Made by a program: the position numbers and the translations under genes | Notes under the pieces: model-generated | Database searches by the model: none | What the model was told of the DNA's origin: nothing | What the model saw: only the letters and a program-made list of their open reading frames with translations | Assembly: GCA_963678705.1 (NCBI GenBank) | Contig: OY783207.1 | Span: 23,162,001-23,226,000 of the forward strand | Direction of reading: 5' to 3' | DNA from: Panorpa germanica | Taxonomy: Eukaryota > Arthropoda > Insecta > Mecoptera > Panorpidae | DNA: 64,000 nucleotides | Part shown: positions 11,443-23,343 of the stretch, piece by piece | How the letters are laid out: each line of letters begins with the position of its first letter | Position numbering within the stretch: the first letter of the stretch is position 1

Positions 11443-12539
11443 TATAAGAGAAGCCCAAAGAAATAGGTTAATTTTTTTTATAAATACATTTTATATTTCT
11501 TGAAAGTGAGAACTAAATTTTGTATGTTAATTAGTGAAATTTATGATGTTGTTTATTATTTATAGAGTTTATCTTTGCGTGTCCTTCATGTGGAGAACTC
11601 ATGAACACGAATTCAGGATTGGTGGTCTCGCTATTTCCTAAGATTAGGAAATATATATATTTTATGGAAACGTTGTTATTTTGTAAGCGATACTGATAGA
11701 TAATATTGAGCGTATTAATAATGAAGTGTTTAGACCGTCAGCCACGGTCATTCCATCCTGCCAAATGGAAAGACATCACTCTAAAAACTCTAACTATCTT
11801 CGAAATGGAAGGCGGTTAAGCTCCTTAATGTCCAGCTCTAACTAATAGTAAAAGTTAGGATAAATAGATCTAAAATGGAGTAGAGGGAACATTTTAGGGA
11901 TAATGAAGAATCAAGACAAGAAAATGAAATGCAATGAGACTTTCATTCAAAAACATCCGTTGTTTGATCAACCCATGTTCATTTTGATCAAAATTGTGTA
12001 TAAAATACCAAAAGGAATTAACAGTTTAAATGAAACGTATCAGTGACAGTTCTAAGAGGATGTTTTATTTCTCAGTTCCAAATTGTTGGCATGAGTATAT
12101 CTACTGTCTCATCTATGGCTCAGTATATCTACTGTCTATAATTTTTGAGCTCGAACTAAAAAGAATATGAAGGAAGATATTCTCCTTCTAGACTCGAAAC
12201 TTTTTCCTAGACTACCAACACATTCTAGTTCACAAACGCAGAACTGTGAATCATCCACTTCGACCTGTAGCTGCGACCTCTAGATTTAACTCTCATCCTA
12301 GCATCAACGAACGAATCCTTCCTTTCTTAATATTCCGTTTAGAATAAAGCATATTTAATAGTCAGCGATTATATCCACGTAGAAAAGGTCACAAAGGTCA
12401 TGTAATAATTTGTTTTACTCTACTCTTATGGTCTTTTCTTCATTTCTATGAGAAATTGTAAGCAAAACTAGTACATGGAGGAATTGTGTATATACAATAG
12501 AATAAACAATAGCAAAATAGTACACCAGATGTTTGCAAC
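11443..12539. other. No further exon identified
   Basis: This stretch is upstream of the minus-strand exon in transcription direction and should be intron if that gene is real. It is AT-rich; no second exon was found. Confidence 0.35.
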
Positions 12540-12720
12540 CTTAAATATTCGTCTGTCAACAAGAGATGTCTTTTGAATCAACAGGCAAACACAATAATTT
12601 TGTCAAAAGTGGTGATATTTTTATTTTAATGAAAAGTGCAAACTCTCAGGTTAGTAATGGAACACAATATCATATTTGCATGTTCAAAAATGGCGCGAAA
12701 TTTAAAATGATAGCGTTATA
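12540..12720 (+). repeat. Repeat with TCAACAAGAG and CACAATATCTGCC motifs, copy 1
   Basis: TCAACAAGAGATGTC, GGTGATATTTTTATTTTA and CAAACTCTCAGGTTAGTAATG recur at 48028-48185 (same strand) and at 35510-35730 and 60862-61665 (opposite strand). Confidence 0.65.
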
Positions 12721-12746
12721 TAACATAAAAGAGCCTTTGTAATATA

Positions 12747-13699
12747 AATGGCACCACTATTGACAAACCTCTATCCTATATTATAATGTTCCAACTGTTT
12801 GAATCTATTCTTATATGTTTATATTCTTATATTCTTATATGTTTGATACTGAATTTTGTATGGCAGCGCGAAATTCTAAGACTTTTGGCGTCCCCGGATT
12901 TTTCCTTGAATTTCCTGGAAACCCGTAATTTTGGAAAATCTGGAAAAAAAGTGATTCCTTTTTTGCTGTATTACTTTTAATTCGTAAAAGATAGAAAGTT
13001 GAAATTTTGCATGTGTATTAAGGTATTCAATGCTGACATTTTTCAATATTTAGAAATTCAAAAATTGAAAAAGGGGGGGTTGAAGAAATTCGGGGGCCCG
13101 TTAGGGAACTTTGTGAGAAAGTTCATATTCTGGATTCTAGAATAATTAAGTATATTATCAATAAAAAAAAATTCAAAATTTCAAAATTTTATTGGGGGGC
13201 ACGGGGGCAGTATTTGCCGAGAGTAAAAATTGTGCTAGAAAATTGAAATTTTGTATGTAGGCTAACCTTGGTAACTTATTTACGAATCGAAAAAAAAATC
13301 CCAAATTTTGAAAAAAAATTGGTCAAATAACGCATAATTTGAAAATATTTTTTATTTTGAATTAAAAAATGTATTTTCTTAGTCAGTTTGTATGAAAAAT
13401 TAATTGTTATTAAATGTTAAATCAATATAGGACGAGTTTATTTATTATTTCAATTTAAAAATGGAATTAAATTTTGACATGAAATTCAAGCCACTCACAA
13501 AAAACAAACGTCGCTTGCGACGGGGGTAAAAGCTAGTGATTTTTAAATAGTGCCAACCTTCAAATAATTTGTGTCTAAATTTCATTAGATTCCAACTATT
13601 TATTTACGAGTTACAGTAGTTTTGGTGACGAATTTCGTCTGTTGATAAGGCATTGCTACAAGTGTTATTTTTGAAGGATTTGTCAATAGTGGTTCCATC
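12747..13699 (+). mobile_element. MITE with ACCACTATTGACAAA termini, split by a Helitron-like element
   Basis: Left end TGGCACCACTATTGACAAAC (12748) pairs with the right end GATTTGTCAATAGTGGTTCCAT (about 13677-13699). The segment 13537-13699 matches the copy at 10820. The 763 bp between 12774 and 13536 is absent from that copy and carries Helitron-like ends. Confidence 0.6.
12774..13536 (+). mobile_element. Non-autonomous Helitron-like element
   Basis: The 3' end has a short hairpin CGTCGC-TT-GCGACG (13509-13522) followed 10 nt later by CTAG at 13533-13536. The 5' end reads TCCTATATTATAATG. The flanking bases are A (12773) and T (13537), as expected for Helitron insertion between A and T. 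The interior is non-coding, with G-rich patches and runs of A. No Rep/helicase sequence is present. Confidence 0.6.
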
Positions 13700-16020
13700 T
13701 GTACTAGATGTCAAATAATATTTTCTTGTTGTGATCATATTTATTATTTACGTGTAAAATAGAAAACGATCATTGCGTTTACAATTAAATTTAATAAATA
13801 CTTGTTTTGTATGAAATTGAGAGACGTACCGCGTTGCTTCGGTGTAGGATGCCATGTAGCGTGTATGGATCAACGAAGATAAACGCTAAATCGGCAGATG
13901 AACAATTTTAGAAAGTGCTAACCAACATGATATAGTAATCCTTAATCACACGGAGAATCTTACGACATGATAGGAGTTATACACAAGCACAATATGTTGT
14001 ATATGTGATATATGCTTTAGTGCGATAATGTTATTAACGTTTTCGACATTATCGTAAATGGTTCCATCACGTTAAATACTAATTATCAATGCCAATTAAA
14101 TGTCTTTTGGCGATTTCTCCAAGATATGCTTTGTAGTTGAATAAGGGAGCATACACAAAGCACGTGTTTTGGTCAATGGAGGGAGGGAGGGAAAGGGCTA
14201 GGCAGAGGTACGTGAAGGTAGCTACATAATTTTTTATGTAACCTTGATACAATTGAACCGACGGTAAAGTGACTCCAACAAGAAGACGTCATTCTTCTGG
14301 AAAGGGAACCTCGATGAGAATTGTAACGATTTTTGGATGTAACTGAAAAAGATATTTTGCCAATAGTTAGTAAATTGCCAGAGTGGCTGGTACCACTATT
14401 TAGGTGAGAATGTTTTTAACTATAAAGGAATATACAAAACAAATAACGGTCTTGTCTATTTTATACCCAATAATTTTCAAATAGTTTTGTTAACGGAAAG
14501 CAGGTGTTAATAGGAAAAACTACCTTCCTTCCATAAGGAGGGAAGGTAGGGTTTCATGGTGGGCTAAATAAAAGGAAGGGTTCTAGAGAAGCTAAAATGA
14601 AAGCACGTGGTTTAAGAATACTCACCGAGATATTTGTAGTACTTAATAAATTTAACAAAATAATAGAATTAGTGTTCAGGTTTAAAATCATATCTTCAAT
14701 AAAAACGCAAAATATTTCAGGTTTTTGCTAGAATATTATAAGAAATGATTTACATATCTTTAAGGTTTTATTCTTTCCAGTCAAAATTGCTACCACGAAA
14801 TCAAAATAACAGTGAAACTATAAAAACACTTCATTGAGAATTTCGTTTATTGCCTTAAAAACATTTACATTTACATTTCTAGAAGCTAGCACAGATCTTT
14901 ATGACCACCCGTCTTCATTGTATTCTTCGTAATTACTTAAGCGGAACCACGTGCGTAGGAAGTGACGTATTGTCTATTATTGCATTGTATTTTGTAACAG
15001 GGTGATTATAAATACATTATTTTTTTAAATATTTATTTAAGTGCATCCACTTTCAATAGCTTTTACAATACAAAATTACAAATTATAGACACGAGTATGG
15101 GTATTTACATATAAAAGTCAAAAAGGTTTTTCAGACTTTCCCTGCTTTCAAATATCTGTTTATATTCCTCAGGCATATTACAGCCTTGTTCGTGCGAAGT
15201 GTATTTTGAGCAAATACATTTTAAAATAACAAATAATTAATAAATTCAACTAGAATTCAAATTTATCTATTCACTTTTGTTTAGATTTGAATACTATCGA
15301 GTTTCAAAGTCAAATTTATAGCTGAAACAATTTCTATAGCTTTGTGCAACCATTTTTAGGCCCACAGTAATTTCAATATTTTGGATAGGAATTTTTGCTT
15401 GATCCGCAAATCGCGGGATTAACTAATCCAACGAATGACACAGCATTCTATCCTAAACTGAACCAGGTTTTTCACTGTTTCTTTATTTAGTATTGACCTT
15501 AACAAATTACAATATCTTTGTATTAAATCACCAACATCATTCTTACTCGGCGTCTATTAAAATGAAATGGTTTATTCCGTTTTGTTCATTAATAATTATG
15601 AATGAATCATTTGGTAATTGAAGAAGGCGACCCGGACCACTGGGTTTTACCATTGGATAAGAATGTTACATTCTTTATGCGTGTATTTATAGAATCAGTT
15701 TAATGTCACCTTTAGAAACCACAAATATTTGCATTTGCGTTTGCAGAAGCTTTAGGACTTTGTGCACCCACATTAAGGTATTTTTCTTATTTCCCAGGTT
15801 GATACTTTTACACTATATAAATATAGTTAAAAAATTACTTAGTTCAATGGCGTTTTCGTATTAAACACTTTGCCTACTCTTTTGTCATCTACATAACTAA
15901 ACTATCCAAAGAACAACAACCAATTTAAATACATAATTACCCACAACAACAACAACATTTGAAAAATCTCATTGAATATTAACAACGCTTCTGCTGTATA
16001 AAACAATAGGTGAGAAGGCG
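13700..16020. other. No gene found
   Basis: AT-rich intron-like or intergenic sequence. Noted: a G-rich purine patch (14176-14195), a perfect hairpin (14520-14549) and a short (AAC)n run (15945-15956). Confidence 0.35.
14520..14549. repeat. Short perfect hairpin
   Basis: CTACCTTCC-T-TCC and GGA-G-GGAAGGTAG flank an ATAA loop, giving a stem of about 12 bp. It lies in unannotated DNA, and there is no sign that it is a terminator. Confidence 0.6.
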
Positions 16021-16038
16021 AGAGAAGAAGGAAGATGT

Positions 16039-16059
16039 AGAGAGAGAGAGAGAGAGAGG
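16039..16059. repeat. (AG)n microsatellite
   Basis: Ten AG units in a purine-rich context. Confidence 0.95.
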
Positions 16060-16099
16060 AGCGTGACAAAATTATTAACTAATAAATATATATAAATAA

Positions 16100-16330
16100 C
16101 ATTTGCATTACGTCGAAGTGGGCGGCGCACCTCGCCAATCGGTTTACAGTTTTGCACCCCCGCGAATTCCTATTATAGATGCAGCACACCACAACCATGT
16201 TGTCAATAACGTTGATGCAACTCTTTGGATTGCATTTGCATATCACCGTACGATGCAGACCTTCTATGGTTGTTACATCCACGAAATTAAGGACCATTAA
16301 ATACTTTACAGTTAGCAGTAGGTTCATAGC
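16100..16330. other. Coding-like island, strand undetermined
   Basis: Open frames of 65-83 codons exist on both strands over the same bases. The minus frame is cysteine-rich (HRTVICKCNPKSCINV). No good acceptor/donor pair was found. It is adjacent to a hAT-like mini-element, so a transposon origin is possible. Confidence 0.25.
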
Positions 16331-16336
16331 ACCGAG

Positions 16337-16407
16337 CAGTGGCGAATTAGGTCTGAGGAAAGATATTCAAGAGTATCCAATTAATAATTCACATCAGTCC
16401 GCCACTG
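16337..16407. mobile_element. Very short hAT-like element
   Basis: CAGTGGCGAATTAGG and, in reverse from the right end, CAGTGGCGGACTG form inverted termini. The flanks GCACCGAG and GTAGCGAT match only partly, so the target duplication is unproven. Confidence 0.35.
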
Positions 16408-16686
16408 GTAGCGATTGTTTACTGACTTAACCTCAAGTCTTGATTACCGTTGGGTTATTTTGAGGTTTCTTTATGATCATTTCCATTATGTAAACAATAA
16501 CCAATTAGGAAATTGAATTTGCAAGTAACTGAAATGTGCTTATATCTGTATTATGCAATCGTCAATATTACCTGTAACTCTTGTGCCAATCACCAGGAAG
16601 AAGATTCTTTAATTCGGTTTTCAAAAATATCTCTTTCCGTAAATATTGCAGATACTTTTTTGTTTACCATCCCTGTAATATAACTT

Positions 16687-16926
16687 CAGTAAACAATTTG
16701 GTGAAGTGTCCCTTTTTGTGACGTTTCTAGCACTATTTCACTTCAATTATAGTTGGCATCAACTTTATCTTGATTTGTATTCCGACAAGAGGAGTGGTTT
16801 CACTATTTGTAGATGATAAAATAGACATTCCATATGAACGGCTGTGAGAAACTGAACTCTGTCATGACAAAAAAATCATACGCATCTTCAATATGAAGGC
16901 GAAGTGACTCCAAAATGTTTACTGGG
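16687..16926 (+). mobile_element. Mariner-type MITE, CCCAGTAAACA family, copy 1
   Basis: Begins CAGTAAACAATTTGGTGAAG and ends AAATGTTTACTGGG. It shares GTGACGTTTCTA, CAACTTTATCTT and CATATGAACG with the other copies. The left terminal bases are eroded. Confidence 0.75.
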
Positions 16927-16951
16927 TTCTCTTTCTCTTAGAATTGTCGTA

Positions 16952-17163
16952 TCCCAGTAAACATTTTAGTGAAGCGTCCTATTTTGTGACGCTTCTATCA
17001 CTACTACATTTCAATTATAGTTTTCATCAACTTTATCTTCATTTGTAGTCGATAAAATAAACATTAAATATGAACGACTGTGAGAAACTGAACTCTGTCA
17101 TGACAAAAAAGTCATACGCATCTTCAATATGAAGGCAAAGTGACTCCAAAATGTTTACTGAGT
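16952..17163 (+). mobile_element. Mariner-type MITE, CCCAGTAAACA family, copy 2
   Basis: Starts TCCCAGTAAACATTTTAGTG just 25 bp after copy 1 and ends AAAATGTTTACTGA. Same orientation as copy 1, very similar and slightly shorter. Confidence 0.78.
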
Positions 17164-17169
17164 TATGTA

Positions 17170-18377
17170 TATCCAAATGTCTTCTAAAATAGTTCTTCTT
17201 TTTATATATTTTAACCTATTGCATTTCTTAACCTTGCTAAGAAATAATTACAATAAGATATAGTTTCTTTCAGTTATGGTGTGAACATTTTCAACAACAG
17301 ACAATCTAGAACACAATGATGCAACAGTTTTCGCTATAACACCCATAATTGCGCCATCTATCGTGCAAATATTGCTCCAGATATTAAAATGTAACACGAG
17401 ATTAATTTTTTCCAATAATAAATTATTTTACAATTCATCACAAATTTTAAAAAATGTCCTACTTTTATTTAATTATTAATTTCTATGTCAACATTTTTTG
17501 AGTTGTTGCTTTATTTAAACGGATTGCGAAATGAGAATTAATTCTCGCAGACGATCGTCGTGAGAGCTGCGAGCTATGGGCATACATTTGTTGTTAAATT
17601 GTGTAGCTATAGTTATTAATAATAATTTGTGAGAAAATACTAAAAGTTTGTTTTTGACCAGACACCAAGGACACTAAAGTCTCAATTTTAAGTAAATGTT
17701 AAAGTAATTATAGAAGCAGCTAATTATTTCATTAAAGTTAAGTGTTTGTTTATAGTTTAATTGTATGTTTAATGAAAGAATTTTGTTAATTAATATTTGT
17801 GTGTCCTTTAGAAAATAATTAAGTTCAAACGCTTTTTTATGATGTGTAACTTATAAAAGTGATATTGAAAATAAACAAATGCTGGTAATTGCTGTGTGAC
17901 CTCGTTATTCACTGGATGACCAATGACCAGGCGAGGTATTCCCACGGCTGACTGATCGCCCGATGAGCTGGAAATTTAGAGCAGAGGTCAATGTTACTTT
18001 ATTTAGCAGTTCTATGCAAGATCGCAACGCATCGATAAAACCAGCGTTATTCTCCGCTTAGATTTATCTACAAAAACATTTTAATAGATAAACAAAATAA
18101 ATATAACTTCATTTAGTTGATGCTTTTGATCTTATAAATATTTAAGTTATTTAAATTTATTTCTTATTAACAAAGAACGTTGGCTATATTGTAGTTTTAC
18201 ATAATGTCATACTTTCAAAGGCGCACAGGTACTTTTACTTTTTGCGACACCTGTCTTTCATGTGCCGTAACAATGACATTTCATAAAACCAGTCATTTCT
18301 GCTCTTTGTTGGTTAGTTTTTAGTGCAGCTAAGGAATTTAGCAATTTATAGATTAATAAAGGGTAGTCCACTGTACT
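17170..18377. other. No gene found
   Basis: AT-rich except around 17530-17580 (palindromes GAGAATTAATTCTC and GACGATCGTC) and 17885-18060, which are more GC-balanced. No splice-bounded frame was seen. Confidence 0.35.
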
Positions 18378-18757
18378 CAGAGGGGGTCTTAGGGGTTGGT
18401 AAGCAGGGCAACCGCCCGGGGCCTCACACCCTCGCGAAACAAGTAGAGAAATTCATAACTATACGAGTATAGCTATTTATTAGAATCTCGCTTTTTAGAA
18501 ATTACTTGAATCGCTGCGTTTATCTTTTAAGGCACTCATGTACCATCATTAATATTTGTCGTCTTTGTGCTTGTTAACTTTTATAAATCTTCCAATATAA
18601 AACTTAAAACGCTACATTTATTTATTTAAAACTTTTGCATTTTTTTTAAATCATCATCAAAAATACTTACTTTCAATTTATGTAAAGAATTTACAAAGAA
18701 CAAGGGCCTCGCAAAGTTCTGCTGCCCGGGGCCTCGCAATGGCTAAGGCCGCCCCTG
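18378..18757 (+). mobile_element. hAT-type element, same family as 3206-3540
   Basis: Left end CAGAGGGGGTCTTAGGGG, right end GGCTAAGGCCGCCCCTG. The interior shares AATATTTGTCGTCTTTGTGC with the 3.2-kb copy. Target duplication is eroded (ACTGTACT against ACTATTAA). Confidence 0.72.
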
Positions 18758-19869
18758 ACTATTAAGACTATATATGACTTGCGGACATAGCCAAAACTGC
18801 CTTAAGAAAGATTACCAGCGTTGTTTTCATTTTATCAATATATTTATACGAGGAGTATTCAAAAAGTAGCTGGAATTTGTAATTTAAATAGACCCACGCT
18901 AATTATTTTATTAAAATCTTTTTTTCCAATAGTTGGTAGCACTGTACCTAATTGCTACGCAAAATTTTAGCATGATAGGTCACCCCGTTTGATTACAGTC
19001 CACTTCAGTTAGTGCATAGTTCTGCTTATAACTTTTTTATGACAAAAGCTACAACAAAACTTAATAAATAAAAGTTGTAGGTAATATTATTTTCTACAAA
19101 AAAGCTCTTCACAAAATTTTTGTGAGATTTATAGTAATCAAGATAAACAAAGGAAATCATTATATCCTTATTTTCAAGATGGCGATCGAATGAATACGGC
19201 CCCAACCCCCCCATGAACTCAACTTCAATACAGTTATGAAACACTACTATCTAAAATACATGGTGCGATGTGGGTTTTACTAGGGTTGTATAGTTTCTAA
19301 TAAATTTATAACAGATTTTCCATGAGCAATAATTTGTTTGTTTTGAATAGATTAATAGGTGTTGTTAGTGATTCAATTATCTGCAAACTGACGGCTCGAG
19401 TGCAAGCTTGATCTTCGACACCAGCAAGGATAAGTTCATTCAGTTAATTACCGAACAATTAGTCCATTGTTATATTTGTTAAACACCACTTAAAACCAAG
19501 CGAACCTTGAAACAACATTTTCCAACACCAATAGACAATCCGTTATTAACTTATGTATTGGAGATGATTCATTAATGAATTAGAAGCACAACGATTTGAA
19601 TTATACAGTTAAAAATGGTGTAGGTTCATCTATTATTAATCTGTTTATTTATTATTCTAAGACGATGTTGAAAATAGATTAAATTTCATGAGAAACAGTC
19701 ACTTTTTATCACATGTTTATCATAAAATTTCATCTATTTCCTGTACAATTTTTAATCGTTACATACTTATTGTTAAATCCACCATCTCTTATTGATTCAA
19801 CAAATAGAAGTTCCGTTTTTCCTGCTCATTACTCAACATACTTACTTGAAGTAATATGTTTGCTTGTCG
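18758..19869. other. No gene found
   Basis: AT-rich; no supported feature apart from isolated short frames. Confidence 0.35.
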
Positions 19870-20070
19870 GCATTGACGCTACAAGTGTTTCCGCCCCCGA
19901 GGAAGTCGTTCTACGCCATAAGTACACCGAGTTAAGGTCTTGTCGTCAACCGTGTTGACATTGTCAACGACACCGCCAACCAGCAAGCCATCTACCGGAT
20001 GTGCAGCGAATGTCAAGTGGACGTTATATGAAGCAACATCAGGAAACGTTCGATAAGAACTAGATTTGTT
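19870..20070. other. Coding-like island, strand ambiguous
   Basis: The longest open frame is on the minus strand (about 60 codons) and includes TFPDVASYNVHLTFAAHP and DGLLVGGVVDNVNTVDDK, after a possible acceptor ATCTAG near 20061. Plus-strand frames over the same bases are also partly open, one with many G/C-ending codons (VDIVNDTANQQAIYRMC). It is either an exon or a decayed transposon reading frame. No family was recognised. Confidence 0.35.
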
Positions 20071-20209
20071 TGTACTAGTAGTAGTTTTACTAAAGATAAG
20101 GTTAAAGAAAGAACAAACTGCTGTTTAGGTCTTACAATCCAACTAGATTGAGTTTGTGAATCATATCTTAATTACTTAACTATTAGGACATTAAATTTCC
20201 AATGATATC

Positions 20210-20330
20210 TTAATTTTTTTCATTGTTATTGATATATATGCTAATTTATGTCTATTGGCTTTTTTATTTCTTTAAACATACAAACGTTGATAAAGCTATT
20301 GCTATTTAAAAAGTGTATTTCTATTTTACT
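20210..20330 (-). repeat. Fragment of the TGGGCTTGTGTCCT family
   Basis: Resembles the 3' half of the 5170 element in reverse orientation (CTATTGGCTTTTTTATTTC, then CGTTGATAAAGCTATTG). Confidence 0.35.
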
Positions 20331-20356
20331 GCTTCAATTTTAGCCATATTTTGATG

Positions 20357-20815
20357 TTAAGGGGGAGGGAGGGGGGCTAAAGTTTCAACATTTTTTATTA
20401 TTTATTTATATTATTGTACAACTTATTAAGTTTATTACGTAAAAATTTGAAGTCGATTGGAGTAAAACTGTCGAAGATATAGAGTTTTTAGTCTTCACCG
20501 TCTGCTTTCGTGTTACTTTGAAACTTTTAAATGCGGTTTCTCACACTTAGCTTTTTCAGAGTCGGTGCCCTCTCTAGCTTAAAATCTACTGGACCGATTC
20601 TTTTGAAATTTTGCACACTCTTTCTTTACATAAATGCCGAGGCAAGGCTGTCGAGTTTTTTTTTATTTTTAATTTTAACGTATTTTAAAATAACAAAGTT
20701 TCTGATTTTTTTCATAAAAGATCTGTATTTTGACTTTTAAGTGTTGTAAAAAATTTAAAAATCAATAAAAAAAGAAAAACTTGGCAGCGTTACCTGCAAA
20801 AATTAGTAATTTTAA
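20357..20815 (+). mobile_element. ~660-bp TTAAGG family, 3'-truncated copy
   Basis: Starts TTAAGGGGGAGGGAGG, runs through TTTGAAGTCGATTGGAG and the internal inverted repeat (GCTGTCGAG ... TTGGCAGCGTTACC), then loses similarity. Confidence 0.72.
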
Positions 20816-21495
20816 TACGGGCTCTTATGGAGAATACAAATTTTTATGAGAATTCCAAACGTATATAAAATTTGATATGTTACAGACTTCATAAAAATAA
20901 TTATAGACTACGTCGTTATCGAGATATTATTAGGCTGTACTTTAGAATCAGTCTGTGAACAATATTATGACAGAAAATGCTTTGCGAAGATATAAAAAAA
21001 CCAACAGGTAGTAGATCAATTAAAAAATTAAGTGCAACATAAATTTTTATTTGAAATTCCATAAGCAAGAATTATGTCACTCGCTCTGTCTCATATGTCG
21101 AAGCGACATAGGCCATCAACAGTTCTCGAAGCTTTTTTGTTATTGTTTTGCAGATTCTTTAATTACAAATGAGTTGTAATAACAAAACAAATAATTTTAT
21201 GATGTTAGAAAGAGATAGAAATATATATATAATAATATTTTTCTCATTAATTAATTTATACATAAAATGTCCCCATTGTCTAGTAACGTAGTAGGCTGAT
21301 AAAGTGTGGAAACAAAGGTGATACAGTATGGAAACAAAGATAATCAAATTAGCATGTGAAATTAAATATATATATATGATTATTTTTAAAGACGAAATCA
21401 TATCCATGAGAATAACTTTTTATGTTTTTATATTTAATTAAAATAACTCCTGGATTTTGTGTTTAATGCATTACACCAGAAAACAGAGGACGAAG

Positions 21496-22167
21496 TTAAC
21501 TTCATAAGGTCAAAACGATGAAGAAGAACACATTTTCGATAATGTTTTTTGAATATATAATATATAATTATTTCTGTATTTACTACATGGTAAAATGACA
21601 TTTGAAAAATACTTTGTAAAATTTTTATAAATAAATATCAATAAATAAGGCTGGCAGCGAATCTCCGTAAACGTCACAAAAAAAGTAACATTGTGGTGCC
21701 ACTCATAACTCATCACTGGCTTTTCTGAAATCGAAAAACCTAAATGATTTCATTAGTTGATAAGTTTATGCAGGTAACGCTGTCGAGTTTTTTCTTTTTT
21801 ATTGATTCTTCAATATTTTTCATGAAAAAAATCAGAAATTTTGTTATTTTAAAATACATTAAAATTAAAAATTAAAAAAAACTCGACAGCGCTACCTCGG
21901 CATTTATGTAAAAAAAGAATGTGCAAAATTTCAAACGAATCGGTCCAGTACATTTTGACCTAGAGAGGGCACCGACTCTGAAAAAGTTATGTGTGAGAAA
22001 CCGCATTTAAAAGTTTCAAAGTAACAGAAAGCAGACCAGAGAGGTGAAGACTTAAAACTCTATATCTCCGACAGTTTTACTCCAATCGACTTCAAATTTT
22101 TTACACAATAAACTTAATATGTTGTACAATAATATAAAAAAAAGTTGAAACTTTACTCCCCCCTTAA
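21496..22167 (-). mobile_element. ~660-bp TTAAGG family, near-complete copy
   Basis: Reverse orientation. The family start CCCCCCTTAA is at 22158-22167 and the other edge has TTAA at 21496-21499. The internal inverted repeat CGCTGTCGAG ... CTCGACAGCG spans about 21778-21893. The minus-strand frame here and at 32257 gives similar short peptides because of shared ancestry, not demonstrated function. Confidence 0.75.
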
Positions 22168-22719
22168 GCTTCATAGTTAAAAATAAGGGCCCATCTATTA
22201 CGAAAGTTACATATTAGTATATACTCTACCTATTTGAGTTATTTACTTTTAACCAGCCCAATCCATTCTATGTACATAATGCATAAAACACTTGCGCTAA
22301 TGTAGCACTATGGACAATTATGTTAATGTGGCAACATACTCGCAATGTTCACTCTTTAAGTACATATTTAACCAGTGCTTGTAAATGTAGTGATAACGAC
22401 CGAACGACATGTTTGTCTAATTACTGATTCTTAACGACACGAGCCACTATTTCCTACTAGAGCAAACAGATGGGGACACTTTACTACTTTATAGTAATTG
22501 ATCTTAACTCCTTCAATGATATTACCGCGATTTTTAAAAATAATAATGAAGTATAATTTTACATTGTCTGTGTCGGCATTTCGTAAAGAATATTAAGTGG
22601 ATTTAGAAGTGGAGTCTGAGATATTTTACAATTAAACGTAATAATACAAAGAAAGATGTCTTCAAGATGTATCAATAAGAGGTGAATTATCTACCACTCG
22701 TTTATTGGTAGATGGTCGT
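22168..22719. other. AT-rich sequence, nothing recognised
   Basis: No supported feature. Confidence 0.4.
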
Positions 22720-23343
22720 TCTTGTATTGTGTCTATTTAATGCTTTTTGCCATTTCTTCATTACTTAGTTATATACTTAATTTAAAAGAATCCCAAATCA
22801 TCTGTATTCACCATCGTCATTTACCTTCCTATGCTCTTCACCTTTCGTTTCCTCTTTTTCTTTCTGCCTTCTATTTATTTCCGTCTTCCGTTATTCTTTC
22901 CTGCCTCTCTCTTACACAGTAAACAATTTGGTGAAGTGTACAATTTTGTGACGTTTCTATCACTATTGTTCTTCGATTACAGTTCGCATCAACTTTATCT
23001 TCATTTTTATTCTGACACGTGGAACGGTTTCGTCATTTGTAGCCGATAAAATAGATATTTCATATGAACGACAGCGAGAAACTGATCTCTTTCATGACAA
23101 AATTATACGTATCATCAATATGATGGCAAAGTGACTTTAAAATGTTTACTGGGTATCAACAATTTATCCACTCACCTTACATTTTCCACCATACCTTTAC
23201 TATGCTCCAGTTTTTCCTCTTCTCTACAAATCCTGCAAACTCTCTGCTTCAATACATGCTTCCTCTCACTTAACTCCAATATCCTTCTCATCCTCCAAGA
23301 AGATCATCTTCCTGCTGCTATTTCCAAGACTCTACTACTTTAA
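22720..23343 (-). pseudogene. LINE reverse-transcriptase tail, interrupted by a MITE
   Basis: Read on the minus strand, 23343-23160 gives RKHVLKQRVCRICREEEKLE and then H, a C-x2-C ... H finger as at the C-terminus of insect non-LTR elements. The remainder lies at 22720-22914, beyond the MITE inserted at 22915-23153. It has frameshifts and stops. Confidence 0.6.
22915..23153 (+). mobile_element. Mariner-type MITE, CCCAGTAAACA family, copy 3
   Basis: Starts CACAGTAAACAATTTGG, ends AAATGTTTACTGGG, flanked by TA on both sides (22913-22914 and 23154-23155). TA duplication is typical of Tc1/mariner transposons. It sits inside a LINE tail. Confidence 0.82.

Noticed and set aside
17528-17562. Palindromes GAGAATTAATTCTC and GACGATCGTC as a regulatory site
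   Set aside because: Isolated short palindromes with no partner or gene start nearby.
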